Origin: Bacteroidales bacterium
GTDB taxonomy: Bacteria; Bacteroidota; Bacteroidia; Bacteroidales; UBA932
Direction: 5' to 3'
Length of the DNA: 25,277 nt
NCBI GenBank assembly: GCA_016295455.1
Contig: JAEDLE010000027.1
Location: 1 to 25,277 of the forward strand
Translations under genes and position numbers: made by a program
In this document: piece by piece, positions 8,573-16,625 of the stretch
How the letters are laid out: every line of letters starts with the position of its first letter
Numbering within the stretch: position 1 is the first letter of the stretch
The notes under the pieces: model-generated
What the model was told of the DNA's origin: nothing
The model's input: the letters and a program-made list of their open reading frames with translations, nothing else
Databases searched by the model: none

Positions 8573-9245
8573 GATTCTGATCAGCGGATATGGCAAGATG
8601 GGCCATATGATTGAGCAGAGCGTACAATCCAGAGGCATCCCCTACGCCGGCTGGAGTGAGGACATAGCCTCGTACGACCGCACCCTCGCCGCAGAATGCG
8701 TGTGCATAGACTTCACGATGCCTGAATCCTTCAGGAAGAACTACAGGACCCTCGCCGAGAACTTCAAGGCCGTAGTGGTCGGAACCACAGGCTGGTACGA
8801 CATCAAGGACGAGGTGTTCGCATATTTCCGCGAATGCGGGACCCCGCTCGTCTGGGCGTCGAACTTCTCCGTCGGCGTGAACGTGCTGTCCGCCGCCGTG
8901 GAACTCGTATCCTCCAAATTCGCCAAGGCCGGTGGCTACACCCCTTACATAATCGAGAAACACCACTGCCACAAGCTTGACGCCCCGAGCGGGACGGCGC
9001 TCACCCTTGCCGACGACATCCGGAGGAATATGCCGGGAGAAGAAGTGGCCATATCCTCGGTGAGGGCAGGCGAGATCCCGGGCATACATACCATAGTCTT
9101 CGAGGGACTCAACGACCGGTTCACACTGGAGCACGAGGCCTTTTCCCGCCACGCGCTGGCAGACGGGGCCGTGACCGCCGCCCTGATGACCGAGGGTCTG
9201 GAAGGAGTGCACGAATTCAAGGAACTGCTGTTCGGGGAGGTGTAG
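8565..9245 (+). CDS. dapB: 4-hydroxy-tetrahydrodipicolinate reductase
   Basis: Reduces 4-hydroxy-tetrahydrodipicolinate with NAD(P)H to tetrahydrodipicolinate in the diaminopimelate pathway. The N-terminal Rossmann motif is SGYGKMGHMIE (7-17), with VVGTTGW (71-77) next to the nicotinamide site. The family signature EKHHCHKLDAPSGTA (131-145) contains the catalytic His133/His134 pair and Lys137. The 226-aa length is at the short end for DapB but keeps both domains, as often in Bacteroidota. It overlaps lysC by 8 bases (ATGGTTAA) and ends 1 base before dapA, so the three genes are almost certainly translated from one mRNA. Confidence 0.95.
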   Translation: MVKILISGYGKMGHMIEQSVQSRGIPYAGWSEDIASYDRTLAAECVCIDFTMPESFRKNYRTLAENFKAVVVGTTGWYDIKDEVFAYFRECGTPLVWASNFSVGVNVLSAAVELVSSKFAKAGGYTPYIIEKHHCHKLDAPSGTALTLADDIRRNMPGEEVAISSVRAGEIPGIHTIVFEGLNDRFTLEHEAFSRHALADGAVTAALMTEGLEGVHEFKELLFGEV

Positions 9246-9246
9246 T

Positions 9247-10119
9247 ATGGGACAGCTCAGACTCAGAGGCGCCGCCACGGCGCTCGTGACTCCGTTCAAG
9301 GGTGGCGCGGTTGACTGTCAGGCATATGAAGCGCTGGTGAAGATGCAGCTCTCCGCCGGAATGGACTTCATTGTACCGCTCGGGACCACGGCGGAAACCC
9401 CTTGCCTGGAAGACGCGGAGAAACTCCGCCTGCTCGAAATCACCAGGGAACTGGCCGCGGACATACCGGTAGTCGCAGGATGCGGGACCAACTCCCTGAC
9501 CAAGACCGTGGCCAACATCCGGGCCATGGAGCCATATTCTCCCGACGCCTTCCTCGTGGTGGTGCCGTATTACAACAAACCGGTCCAGGAGGGCCTGTAC
9601 CAGTACTTCAAGGCCGTTGCCGAATCCACTGACAAGGCCATAGTGCTCTATAATGTCCCGGGAAGGACCGGCCAGAACATGACCGCCGAGACCACGCTCA
9701 GGCTTGCCGAAATCCCGAACATCGTCGCCGTGAAGGAAGCATCCGGCAAGGTGGACCAGATTTCCGAGATAATCCGCAACGCCCCCGAGGGCTTCAGTGT
9801 GCTCAGCGGCAATGACGACCAGACTGCCGAGCTCATCAGGCTCGGAGCCGACGGCCTGATAAGCGTGGTGTCGAACATGTATCCCGAAAAGATCGTGGCA
9901 CTCGTGCACGCACTGCTCGAAGGCAATGAAGAACTCGCAGGCAGGCTCGACACCCTGCTGCGTCCGCTCTTCCACGCCTGCTTCGTGGAGAGCAACCCTA
10001 TCGCCGTCAAGGGCGGAATGTCGCTGATGGGCCTGTGCCGCAACGAACTCAGGCTCCCGCTCACTCCGGCCGCCCCATCCACCCTCGAGCTGATGAGGGA
10101 GGTGATCGCCACGCTCTGA
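9247..10119 (+). CDS. dapA: 4-hydroxy-tetrahydrodipicolinate synthase
   Basis: Condenses pyruvate with aspartate semialdehyde to start the lysine/diaminopimelate branch. The TIM-barrel lyase shows the Schiff-base lysine Lys163 in VAVKEASG, the catalytic Tyr135 in LYNVPGRTG, and the Thr pair at 47-48 in GTTAETPCLE, all at positions matching the family; length (290 aa) is normal. The product acts just before DapB, so gene order (kinase, reductase, synthase) is not pathway order. Aspartate-semialdehyde dehydrogenase and the later dap genes are not in the window. It is separated from the next gene by 31 bp with no visible terminator, so the lipoprotein may be co-transcribed. Confidence 0.96.
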   Translation: MGQLRLRGAATALVTPFKGGAVDCQAYEALVKMQLSAGMDFIVPLGTTAETPCLEDAEKLRLLEITRELAADIPVVAGCGTNSLTKTVANIRAMEPYSPDAFLVVVPYYNKPVQEGLYQYFKAVAESTDKAIVLYNVPGRTGQNMTAETTLRLAEIPNIVAVKEASGKVDQISEIIRNAPEGFSVLSGNDDQTAELIRLGADGLISVVSNMYPEKIVALVHALLEGNEELAGRLDTLLRPLFHACFVESNPIAVKGGMSLMGLCRNELRLPLTPAAPSTLELMREVIATL

Positions 10120-10150
10120 AATGGGCGAAGACTGGACATAACAATTTTTA

Positions 10151-10903
10151 ATGACAAGATATATGAACAAAAACTTCCTGCCGCTACTGCTGGCCCTCTC
10201 GCTTGCCGCAACCGCTACATCCTGTATCAAAGGCAGTTACAGCGAGAACTACACAACCGTCGATGACTTTGACTATACCAACTTCGCGCTGGACAACCCG
10301 GACAGCACCTATCACGCCGGTTATTTCTACGGTACATCCGGAACCAACGTCTTCAACATCAAGGCTGACGAAGACAAGAAATATGTTGCCGGATTCACCA
10401 TCTCCATGCTCTGCGACTCAGTCGTGAAGCCCGGTCACGTGACCAGGTCAGAATACTGCGTGGCGAACAAGGCCGGTGCCGAGCACAGTCCGAAAGGCTT
10501 CGCCGTGTACTACCAGCATCCGGATCCGGAGCAGAACGTGGTGAACGACATCAATTTCGTGAAACTCGGCCTCTGCACCCCGAAGTATGTCTATGTTTGC
10601 AACACCAATCTCGTCGCCAATCTTGTGAAATACGGCAACGACGAGATTCCACCTTTCGTCGAGGGCGACTACCTCGACCTCACCTTCAAGTTCTACCTCG
10701 ATGAGCAGGCGACCACCACCCAGACCGTGAACCTCGCCAAATACGACGGATCCCTCTCCCTGCTTACCGACTGGACCAAGGTAGAGTTCAAGGACACCGG
10801 GGCATATGGCTACGTCGACCTCGTCCTCACCAGCAACAGGTCTGACCTTCCGCTATACTGCTGTATTGACGAATATGCAGTCGGAGTGATATATGAGAGA
10901 TAG
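10151..10903 (+). CDS. Lipoprotein, probably DUF4465 family
   Basis: A 250-aa predicted lipoprotein of unknown function. Residues 1-24 form a type II signal peptide and Cys25 is the likely lipidated residue (LAATATSC). The residues after it (IKGSYSE) lack the acidic surface-export signal seen in many Bacteroidota lipoproteins. The mature part is predicted to be beta-rich, with repeated aromatic patterns such as GYFYGTSGTNVFN, KGFAVYY, KYVYVCNTNLVANL and EGDYLDLTFKFYL. These resemble DUF4465 (a family of secreted Bacteroidota proteins), though this is recognition by pattern only. I chose the ATG at 10151 because the upstream stretch is AT-rich, typical for starts in this phylum; an ATG at 10163 would give an equally good signal peptide. 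It follows the dap genes and ends just before a strong terminator. Confidence 0.75.
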   Translation: MTRYMNKNFLPLLLALSLAATATSCIKGSYSENYTTVDDFDYTNFALDNPDSTYHAGYFYGTSGTNVFNIKADEDKKYVAGFTISMLCDSVVKPGHVTRSEYCVANKAGAEHSPKGFAVYYQHPDPEQNVVNDINFVKLGLCTPKYVYVCNTNLVANLVKYGNDEIPPFVEGDYLDLTFKFYLDEQATTTQTVNLAKYDGSLSLLTDWTKVEFKDTGAYGYVDLVLTSNRSDLPLYCCIDEYAVGVIYER

Positions 10904-10927
10904 CCGTTCTTGACTGATGGAAAATGG

Positions 10928-10957
10928 GAGTCCGGTTCGTACCGGGCTCTTTTTTTT
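10928..10957 (+). terminator. Intrinsic terminator after the dap operon and lipoprotein
   Basis: GAGTCCGGT (10928-10936) pairs with ACCGGGCTC (10941-10949) around the loop TCGT, followed by eight T residues (10950-10957). It lies 24 bp after the lipoprotein stop and faces the convergent rimM gene. Confidence 0.88.
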
Positions 10958-10991
10958 GTCTCTTTCGGGGATCGACGCCATGCGGGAAGAA

Positions 10992-11504
10992 TTACCCGAG
11001 CAGACCGGAAGGGATTTCCATCGTAAGTTCCTGATTTTCTTCGTCTATGGAGATGACCAGGTCTTCGTGCAGGGGCACGAGCGAGTGCCCGTCGTCGGTC
11101 TCCACGTCCAGGCAAGGATTGCCCGGAATGTCCTCGAAGCCTGATATCCTGCCCCGCTCCCTTCCGCCGGCATCTTTCAGCAGCCATCCGACCAGACTCT
11201 CCGGACTCTCCTCATCCGTTTCATAGCCATCCTCGTCGGCATATACCGCTTTTCCGACCATTTCTTCCGCGTCCTCGAGTGAGCATATGTCGTTGAAGGT
11301 CACGAGTGCCCTGTTCGTGCCTCTGGGGGTGAAGCTGCGTATAAAAAACGGAACCGGAAGTCCGTCGAAATGGACGAATACCGGTTCCTTGATGTCGATT
11401 TCCTCCGGATCGATGTCCCGGAAACTCAGCACGAGTTCCCCTTCGATACCGTTGGATTTCAGTACCTGGGCTATCTGAAACAGCTTGTTGCCCTGCTCAG
11501 GCAT
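10992..11504 (-). CDS. rimM: Ribosome maturation factor RimM
   Basis: Binds ribosomal protein uS19 and helps 30S head maturation. The N-terminal RimM barrel has the family pattern QIAQVLKSNGIEGELVLSF (residues 10-28). A PRC-barrel-like C-terminal half follows, with VGWLLKDAGGRERGRISGFEDIPGNPCLDV and LVPLHEDLVISIDEENQELTMEIPSGLL. Length of 170 aa is normal. Its ATG overlaps the rpsP stop codon by one base (TAATG), so translation is coupled to rpsP. The trmD and rplS genes that follow in many bacteria are absent here: the operon ends, converging on the lipoprotein gene. Confidence 0.93.
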   Translation of the reverse strand: MPEQGNKLFQIAQVLKSNGIEGELVLSFRDIDPEEIDIKEPVFVHFDGLPVPFFIRSFTPRGTNRALVTFNDICSLEDAEEMVGKAVYADEDGYETDEESPESLVGWLLKDAGGRERGRISGFEDIPGNPCLDVETDDGHSLVPLHEDLVISIDEENQELTMEIPSGLLG

Positions 11505-12049
11505 TACTCAGCAGGAGTCTCTGCCGGAGCCTCAGCCTCTGCAGCAGCTGCAGCAGCCTCTTCAGCCGCCTTTCTTGCAGCCTCTTCTGCCTCAGCCTTT
11601 CTCTTGGCGATAGCTTCAGCCCTTTCAGCGTTAACCTTGATTTCAGCCTCCTTGGCAGCGCTGGCCTTGGCGGCAGCCTCCTTTGAAAGGCCCTGCTTCT
11701 TTGCCTCGATCTTGGCGTCCTTCTGAGCCTTCCAGTCAGCATACTTCTTGTCTGCCTGCTCCTGGGTGAGAGCACCCTTTGCGATACCGCCGTTCAGGTG
11801 GTGACGGAGGAGTACGCCCTCATAAGAGAGGATGCGGCGTGCGGTGAGAGTAGGCTCTGCACCTACGTTCAGCCATGCAAGAGCCCTCTCGCTGTTGAGG
11901 ACGATGGTTGCAGGGTTGGTGTTAGGGTTGTAGGAACCGATCTGCTCGATGTAGCGGCCATCGCGCTTTGCGTGTGAATCAGCCACAACAATGTGGAAGA
12001 ATGCGAAATTCTTCTTACCGTGGCGCTGGAGACGAATTTTAACAGCCAT
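11504..12049 (-). CDS. rpsP: 30S ribosomal protein bS16 with long C-terminal tail
   Basis: Small-subunit ribosomal protein. Residues 1-85 match bS16 (MAVKIRLQRHGKKNFAFF, AKRDGRYIEQIGSYNP, AEPTLTARRILSYEGVLLRHHL), about the full length of the E. coli protein (82 aa). Residues from about 95 to 181 are a low-complexity Lys/Ala/Glu extension, predicted helical and ending in an Ala/Glu/Pro-rich segment; such tails occur in Bacteroidota bS16. It is the first gene of an rpsP-rimM operon driven by a near-perfect promoter 61 bp upstream. Start is the only ATG compatible with the conserved N-terminus. Confidence 0.96.
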   Translation of the reverse strand: MAVKIRLQRHGKKNFAFFHIVVADSHAKRDGRYIEQIGSYNPNTNPATIVLNSERALAWLNVGAEPTLTARRILSYEGVLLRHHLNGGIAKGALTQEQADKKYADWKAQKDAKIEAKKQGLSKEAAAKASAAKEAEIKVNAERAEAIAKRKAEAEEAARKAAEEAAAAAAEAEAPAETPAE

Positions 12050-12109
12050 TGTGAATCTGTTTTTAAATGATTAATAATTACTTATTTCATCCTACCCGAG
12101 GATGAGCCG

Positions 12110-12140
12110 CAAATCTACGAAAAATATTTGAACGGACAAA
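12110..12140 (-). promoter_or_regulatory. Promoter of rpsP-rimM
   Basis: On the minus strand TTTG (plus 12137-12140) and TAGATTTG (plus 12110-12117) are separated by exactly 19 bp, a full match to the Bacteroidetes promoter. Transcription would begin near 12103, giving a leader of roughly 55 nt. Confidence 0.8.
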
Positions 12141-12239
12141 ACGCGCCTGTACGATTGTTGGAAAAACGTAGTCCACCTATGAAATTCCAATGAAATGGCA
12201 TCCGGGCAGGCAGGGTGGAGCAAAAAAAGTCCAAAATTA

Positions 12240-12270
12240 TTTGCAGTTAAGAAAAACGTGCGTATATTTG
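12240..12270 (+). promoter_or_regulatory. Promoter of tRNA-Leu
   Basis: TTTG at 12240-12243 and TATATTTG at 12263-12270 are separated by exactly 19 bp, a full match to the Bacteroidetes consensus. It lies about 42 bp before the tRNA and diverges from the rpsP promoter. Confidence 0.82.
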
Positions 12271-12312
12271 CAATCCCGAAGTCAAGGAAGTTATTCCGAT
12301 ACCAAGGCAACC

Positions 12313-12395
12313 GCGGATGTGGTGAAATGGTAGACACGCTACTTTGAGGGGGTAGTGGGCGTTGGCCTGTATGAGTTCGAGTCTCATCATCCGCA
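12313..12395 (+). tRNA. tRNA-Leu, anticodon GAG
   Basis: The acceptor stem GCGGATG pairs with CATCCGC (12388-12394), with discriminator A at 12395. The D arm is GTGAAATGGTAGACAC. The anticodon stem CTACT/GGTAG holds the loop TTGAGGG, giving anticodon GAG for CUC and CUU codons. A class II variable arm (GGC-GTTG-GCC) and the T arm ATGAG-TTCGAGT-CTCAT are present. The long variable arm and A discriminator fit leucine. The 3' CCA is not encoded (the sequence continues ACAAG), so it must be added by CCA-adding enzyme. CTC is heavily used for leucine in the nearby genes. Confidence 0.95.
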
Positions 12396-12400
12396 CAAGA

Positions 12401-12427
12401 AAAGGTGACCGTAAGGCCACCTTTTTT
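12401..12427. terminator. Intrinsic terminator, probably bidirectional
   Basis: AAAGGTGACC and GGCCACCTTT form a stem around GTAA with one internal mismatch, followed by a T run on the plus strand. The minus strand also reads a T-rich tail (CCTTTTCTT). It closes the tRNA transcript and lies just after the stop of the convergent HAD gene, so it could serve both. Confidence 0.78.
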
Positions 12428-12431
12428 GTAT

Positions 12432-13094
12432 CTACAGCAATTCTGTCAGCTCACCGAAGTCATCGATGATGAAGTCGGCTCCGGCCGCTTCCAGTTCAGC
12501 CCGCGAGGAGTTCCCATACGTCACACCGCAGCTTAGGCATCCCGCCCTGAGGCCCATCAGTATGTCCACGGGCATGTCCCCGACGACCAGCGCCTGCGAA
12601 GGCTTGAACCCCAGGGTCTCGAGGGTCAGGAGCACCGGCTCCGGGTCCGGTTTGTGATGCCTCACCTCGTCCGCGCCCAGCAGCAGGTCGAAATACCCGC
12701 TGAAACCCATATCCTCCAGGAAAGCCTTCAGCGAAGGCACGCCCCTCGACGTTGCGATGCTCATGCGCAAACCCTTCTGCCTGAGGCACTCCAGCGTACT
12801 CCCGACATTCGGGAACGCCTGCGTCCTTATCCTTTCCTTGTTGATGTCGAACAGTCTGCGGTACATCGCCGCGCATCCGTCCAGCTCCTCTTCTCCTGAA
12901 TATGGCAACAGCTTCCTGAAGCATTCCTTCAGCGGCAGGCCTATGGTCGAGGCGCAGGCCTCCTCGCTGAATTGCGGGAAGCCCAAGTCCTTCAGGGTCT
13001 GCTGCATCGTGGCCACTATGGTCTTCCTCGTGTCCCCGATCGTGCCGTCATAGTCAAAGATGACAAGGGCGATATCCTTGGTCAGATTGTTCAC
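12432..13094 (-). CDS. HAD-superfamily phosphatase, phosphoglycolate phosphatase-like
   Basis: Haloacid-dehalogenase hydrolase with motif I FDYDGTIGDT (13-22, nucleophile Asp14 and acid/base Asp16), motif II IATSRG, motif III lysine in HHKPDPEPV, and motif IV GDMPVDILMG. A helical cap domain sits between motifs I and II, as in Gph/PGP-like phosphatases. The 220-aa length fits. The substrate is not certain: phosphoglycolate, pyrophosphate or another small phosphoester are all possible. The frame starts with GTG at 13094; there is no ATG before motif I, so GTG is the likely start. It follows tyrA by 8 bp on the same strand and is the last gene of the S9 peptidase-tyrA-HAD run. Confidence 0.88.
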   Translation of the reverse strand: MNNLTKDIALVIFDYDGTIGDTRKTIVATMQQTLKDLGFPQFSEEACASTIGLPLKECFRKLLPYSGEEELDGCAAMYRRLFDINKERIRTQAFPNVGSTLECLRQKGLRMSIATSRGVPSLKAFLEDMGFSGYFDLLLGADEVRHHKPDPEPVLLTLETLGFKPSQALVVGDMPVDILMGLRAGCLSCGVTYGNSSRAELEAAGADFIIDDFGELTELL

Positions 13095-13102
13095 GGCAGG
13101 AA

Positions 13103-13957
13103 TCAGCGTATTATGCGTTTGATGCGGTTCGCGTCCTCGATGAGCTCGCGCACCTTGTCTTCGTCGTAGTCGGCGATGGCGTCACGGAAAGCCTGCATCT
13201 TCTCTATGTAGGTGTCCACCGCCCTGAGCACGTTGTCCCTGTTCTGGGTGAGTATAGGGACCCACATGTCGGCGTTGCTCTTTGCCAGACGCACCGTCGA
13301 GGAGAAACCTCCCGATGCCAGGTCGAAGATATGCTTCTCGTCCTTCTCCTTGTCCAGCACGGTGAGCGCCAGGGCGAAAGAGGTCACGTGGGAGATGTGG
13401 GAGACATAGGCCGTGTGAACGTCGTGATTGGAGGAGTTCATATAGGTTACCCTCATATTCAGTGCCGCATACAGGTCCTCGACCATCTTCACGGCCCTGG
13501 GGCTTGATTCCTCGCTGTCACAGATGATGCAGGCCCTGCCGTCGAAGAGGCCCGGCATCGCCGCCCACGGACCCGAATACTCCGTACCGGCCATAGGGTG
13601 AGATGCAACATAGCAGCTTCTCATCTTGTGGTAGCGCGACACCTTCGCAAGGTTCTCCTTGGTCGAGCAGACGTCCATCACCACCTTGCGGCAGCCCTCT
13701 TCGGCGGCGAAGCTGTCGAGTATCCTCGGCAGCATCCTCGCCGCTGTGCCCACAGGAACGGCGATGACCAGAAGGTCGGATTCCCGTATGCAGCTCTCGA
13801 GGTCCATCACCTTGTCCACCAGGCCGATCTTCTCCGCGGCGGCGGCATTCACGCTCTCGGCCTCGACGCCATACACCTTGTCCGCGAAGCCCCTTCTCCT
13901 GAGGTCTATCGCCATCGATCCCCCGATGAGACCGAGTCCGATTATGCCTACTACCAT
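13103..13957 (-). CDS. tyrA: Prephenate dehydrogenase
   Basis: Oxidatively decarboxylates prephenate to 4-hydroxyphenylpyruvate in tyrosine biosynthesis. The Rossmann motif VVGIIGLGLIGGSMA opens the protein, and SHPMAGTEYSGPWAA carries the catalytic histidine. The helical C-terminal domain includes VSHISHVTSFALAL and ASGGFSSTVRLAKSN. Length of 284 aa fits a monofunctional TyrA without chorismate mutase or ACT domain. I chose the ATG at 13957 because it begins the nucleotide-binding motif; the in-frame extension to 14056 lies inside the preceding peptidase gene. It starts 4 bp after the peptidase stop. Other aromatic amino-acid genes are not beside it. Confidence 0.93.
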   Translation of the reverse strand: MVVGIIGLGLIGGSMAIDLRRRGFADKVYGVEAESVNAAAAEKIGLVDKVMDLESCIRESDLLVIAVPVGTAARMLPRILDSFAAEEGCRKVVMDVCSTKENLAKVSRYHKMRSCYVASHPMAGTEYSGPWAAMPGLFDGRACIICDSEESSPRAVKMVEDLYAALNMRVTYMNSSNHDVHTAYVSHISHVTSFALALTVLDKEKDEKHIFDLASGGFSSTVRLAKSNADMWVPILTQNRDNVLRAVDTYIEKMQAFRDAIADYDEDKVRELIEDANRIKRIIR

Positions 13958-13961
13958 ACTC

Positions 13962-16412
13962 CTAGAGGCTCTTTGGCGCGTAAATGGCGTCCCACCAGTC
14001 CGGGTCGTCCTGGAGATACTTCGCAAACCAGGCCCATATGGTATTCTGCCAGTCAAGTCTCTTCTGATATTCCAGTATATGGTGGTCCTGGTCCTTCACC
14101 GCCACGAATGCGGTTTCCTTGCCCAGGAGCTTGAGGGCGGTGAACATCTGGATGCTCTCGTTCACAGGCACGTTCGTGTCCGCGTCTCCGTGCACGAAGA
14201 GTATAGGGGTGTTTATCTTGTCGGCCCTGTAGAGCGGGCTCTGGTCCACGAAGAGGTCCTTGCGGGTCCAAGGATAGCTGTTCGCCATCGAAGTCTCGCT
14301 GTAGGAGTATCCCCAGTAGCCGAAGCCCCAGTAGCTGGTGTGGTCGGATATTCCGGCGTGGGACACCGAGCAGGCGAAGAAGTCGGTAATGGTAGGGATG
14401 TACTGGGACATGAATCCGCCGTAGGATGCGCCTATGCAGCCCACCTTCTTCTCGTTCACGAAAGGATGCTCCTTGCAGAACTGCATCGCGCCTTCGATGA
14501 TGTCCTGTGCGGGACCTTCACCGGCAGTGTTCACGTGACGTGCCGACCACTCCTGGCCGAAACCGGTAGCTCCGCTTGGACCTGCAACCACATAGACCAC
14601 GTAACCCAGGGCGGCATATGCATGGTGAGGATACCTGCTCTCGAAATTGCGGCTGGTAGGGCTGCAGCCTCCGTAATAGTTGACTATCATAGGGTACTTC
14701 TTCGACGGGTCGAAGTGAGGAGGGAGGTAGTAGCGGCCGCAGACGGTCTCGCCCTTTGAATTGCGGAAATTCCACTCGTGGCATTCTCCCAGCTCGACAT
14801 TCCTGAGTTTCTCTTCGCTCAGGTCCTCCACCAGGGTGGTCCTGCCGGACTTGAGGTCACAGAGATAGAGCCTGTCGGAATTCATCGCACCCTGGCCGTA
14901 ATATGCCAGCACGGGAGCATCCTCCGCAAGCGAGAACCTGTTCACCAGTTCCTCGGAGGTCTCGATCCGGCTTATCCTGCCGTTCTTCGGATTCATCCGG
15001 TAGAGGCTGTAGAGGTCCCTGTTCTCGGCGGTGAAATAGATCTGACCGTCATGGCTGCTCCAGACCGCATTCTGCACGCAAGGGTCAAAATTCTTCGTCA
15101 CAGGGCGTATGCTGCCCGAAGCCAGGTCCATTATGTAGAGCTGCTGGTCGGTAAGGCTCGGGGTCTGGCCCTCCTTCACGTTCATGCCTATGCGTCCGAA
15201 AGCCTCGGGAGAGCCGCTGAGCAATACGCTTGATGCATCAGGAGAGAATCTCGCGCTGCCCATGAAGCCATCGTCAACTACCAGGGCCTTGGCGTCAAGA
15301 GTCTTGAGGTCAAGCAGATAGAGACTGGAAACGGTGGTAGGTCTCTGCTCCAGACGCTCCCTTGAAACCATGAGCAGGGCCTTGCTGCCATCCTTGCTGA
15401 CATCAGATATATAGGAGTTGTTGTGGCCGAAAGTCAGCTGCTGCATCACTCCGCTGCGAATGTCATAGAGGGCGGCGTAGGAACGGTTGCGCCATCCCGG
15501 CTGCCTGTCGTCAGGGCTGAGGATCTGGTACACACCCTCCCTTTCCTTCGGGCCCTGCTGTGTCAGGGAGAAGAGCAGCGAGTTGCCGTCCGGGGTGAAA
15601 TGGAAAGAGCCGCGAGGAAGATCACCGACAATCACCTCCTCCTCTCCGGTGGCAGGGTCAAGGCTCACGAGCGAGTTGCCCTGAGGCGTCCTGCGGGTGA
15701 AATGGCAGCGGCTGCCTGAAGGCATCCAGCCCACCCTTTCCTGAACCTGGGTCACCACCTTGCCAGAGGCGGTCTCCATGATCCTCGTCGAGGTGGAAGT
15801 CGAGCCTCCTTCATATGTAGTGGTCACGCTCACGGCCATATACTTGCCGTCAGCAGAAACCGAAACGTCCGAATAGCGCTTTCCCAGAAGCACGTCCTTC
15901 ATCCCGTAGAGATGGCGTCCGTCCTCCCTTATGCTCAGGCGTCCTTCCTTCTCCGTGGATATGGTGACGTTCAGCTTCTGCGCCGCTCCCGGAGCTGCGA
16001 GGTACTTGATCCTGACCTCGTGGGTGCCCGGTTCGAGCTTGAGGCGGCCGCTGCAAGGCTGGCCGTCCACGAAGGCCTTGTAGTTCTCCGGTCCCTCCAC
16101 CTTGAGATCCGCTTCGGCATATCCGCTGCTCTCGAGAGCGAAAGCCGCGAGGCCGAGCGAATAGCTGCCGTCGCAGGTCGGGAGGGCGTCGCCGCTGACG
16201 AGGGTGGCGTTCTCCAGCGCATCGGATGAGAGAGGGGTGTCGAGTAGGCTTCCGGTTTCGAACGGACGGGAATTCACGTCGAGTTCATCGACGATGTAAG
16301 GCTTCATCACAGGGAACGGGCCTGCGAGGCGGAACCGGCGTACGGTGACGTCTTCGGCGCCTGCGGAGATGCTCAGGGCAAGAGCCAGAGCCAGGAACAT
16401 GAATTTTTTCAT
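13962..16412 (-). CDS. Secreted S9 family (prolyl oligopeptidase/DPP-like) peptidase
   Basis: Predicted exported serine peptidase cleaving short peptides. Residues 1-19 form a signal peptide ([19 protein letters not shown]) with no lipobox. Residues about 130-540 carry a WD40/PD40-like beta-propeller with repeats such as [24 protein letters not shown] and [12 protein letters not shown], which acts as a gate in this family. The alpha/beta hydrolase domain at about 570-810 holds the triad: Ser663 in [12 protein letters not shown], Asp745 in HGDADTNVP, and His777 in KDQDHHILE. Length of 816 aa is normal. The start at 16412 is chosen because it opens the signal peptide; the upstream in-frame part is polar and lies in the leader. 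It heads an apparent operon with tyrA and the HAD gene and is divergent from the citrate lyase run. Confidence 0.92.
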   Translation of the reverse strand: MKKFMFLALALALSISAGAEDVTVRRFRLAGPFPVMKPYIVDELDVNSRPFETGSLLDTPLSSDALENATLVSGDALPTCDGSYSLGLAAFALESSGYAEADLKVEGPENYKAFVDGQPCSGRLKLEPGTHEVRIKYLAAPGAAQKLNVTISTEKEGRLSIREDGRHLYGMKDVLLGKRYSDVSVSADGKYMAVSVTTTYEGGSTSTSTRIMETASGKVVTQVQERVGWMPSGSRCHFTRRTPQGNSLVSLDPATGEEEVIVGDLPRGSFHFTPDGNSLLFSLTQQGPKEREGVYQILSPDDRQPGWRNRSYAALYDIRSGVMQQLTFGHNNSYISDVSKDGSKALLMVSRERLEQRPTTVSSLYLLDLKTLDAKALVVDDGFMGSARFSPDASSVLLSGSPEAFGRIGMNVKEGQTPSLTDQQLYIMDLASGSIRPVTKNFDPCVQNAVWSSHDGQIYFTAENRDLYSLYRMNPKNGRISRIETSEELVNRFSLAEDAPVLAYYGQGAMNSDRLYLCDLKSGRTTLVEDLSEEKLRNVELGECHEWNFRNSKGETVCGRYYLPPHFDPSKKYPMIVNYYGGCSPTSRNFESRYPHHAYAALGYVVYVVAGPSGATGFGQEWSARHVNTAGEGPAQDIIEGAMQFCKEHPFVNEKKVGCIGASYGGFMSQYIPTITDFFACSVSHAGISDHTSYWGFGYWGYSYSETSMANSYPWTRKDLFVDQSPLYRADKINTPILFVHGDADTNVPVNESIQMFTALKLLGKETAFVAVKDQDHHILEYQKRLDWQNTIWAWFAKYLQDDPDWWDAIYAPKSL

Positions 16413-16472
16413 CGAGTAAAAACAGATTTTCGTAATGCCGGACAAGCCGGGAATCAAGTGTCATATGACCCG

Positions 16473-16491
16473 AAAAAACCCGCAGAGCGGG
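16473..16491 (-). terminator. Terminator-like hairpin in the leader region of the S9 peptidase
   Basis: On the minus strand CCCGC-TCT-GCGGG (plus 16479-16491) is followed directly by six T residues (plus 16473-16478). It lies 60-80 bp before the peptidase ATG with no minus-strand gene upstream. It may be an attenuator, or it may block antisense transcripts from the cit region. The stem is only 5 bp, so function is uncertain. Confidence 0.4.
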
Positions 16492-16562
16492 AACGGGTGC
16501 CCAAAGATTGGAATTTTTCTCCGAAAGAACAACCCCGCCGGGGCAAAACGCGACGGCATAAA

Positions 16563-16574
16563 CCCAAGCTTGGG
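16563..16574. promoter_or_regulatory. Perfect palindrome upstream of the cit operon promoter
   Basis: CCCAAGCTTGGG is a 12-bp perfect palindrome about 21 bp upstream of the candidate -33 box of the cit operon, inside the 276-bp divergent intergenic region. Its position suits a regulator-binding site, but no factor is identified and a 12-bp palindrome can arise by chance. Confidence 0.3.
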
Positions 16575-16594
16575 CAAAAAAGGTGGGCTTTTAT

Positions 16595-16625
16595 TTTTTT
16601 CTGTCAGTTAAAACCTTTAAATTTG
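16595..16625 (+). promoter_or_regulatory. Candidate promoter of the citDEFX-citCG-acn-icd run
   Basis: TAAATTTG at 16618-16625 matches the Bacteroidetes -7 consensus. TTTT at 16595-16598, at exactly 19-bp spacing, matches three of four -33 bases. Transcription from near 16632 would leave a leader of about 57 nt before citD. Confidence 0.55.

Noticed and set aside
12092..12337. Small open frame over the rpsP/tRNA intergenic region
   Set aside because: It runs through two promoters and into the tRNA and has no protein-like features.
13958..14056. Earlier start for tyrA
   Set aside because: It lies inside the S9 peptidase gene and adds a basic stretch before a complete Rossmann motif that begins at the ATG at 13957.
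16533..16543. CCCC-GCC-GGGG hairpin as a terminator
   Set aside because: Short stem with three-base loop and no proper T-run on either strand.
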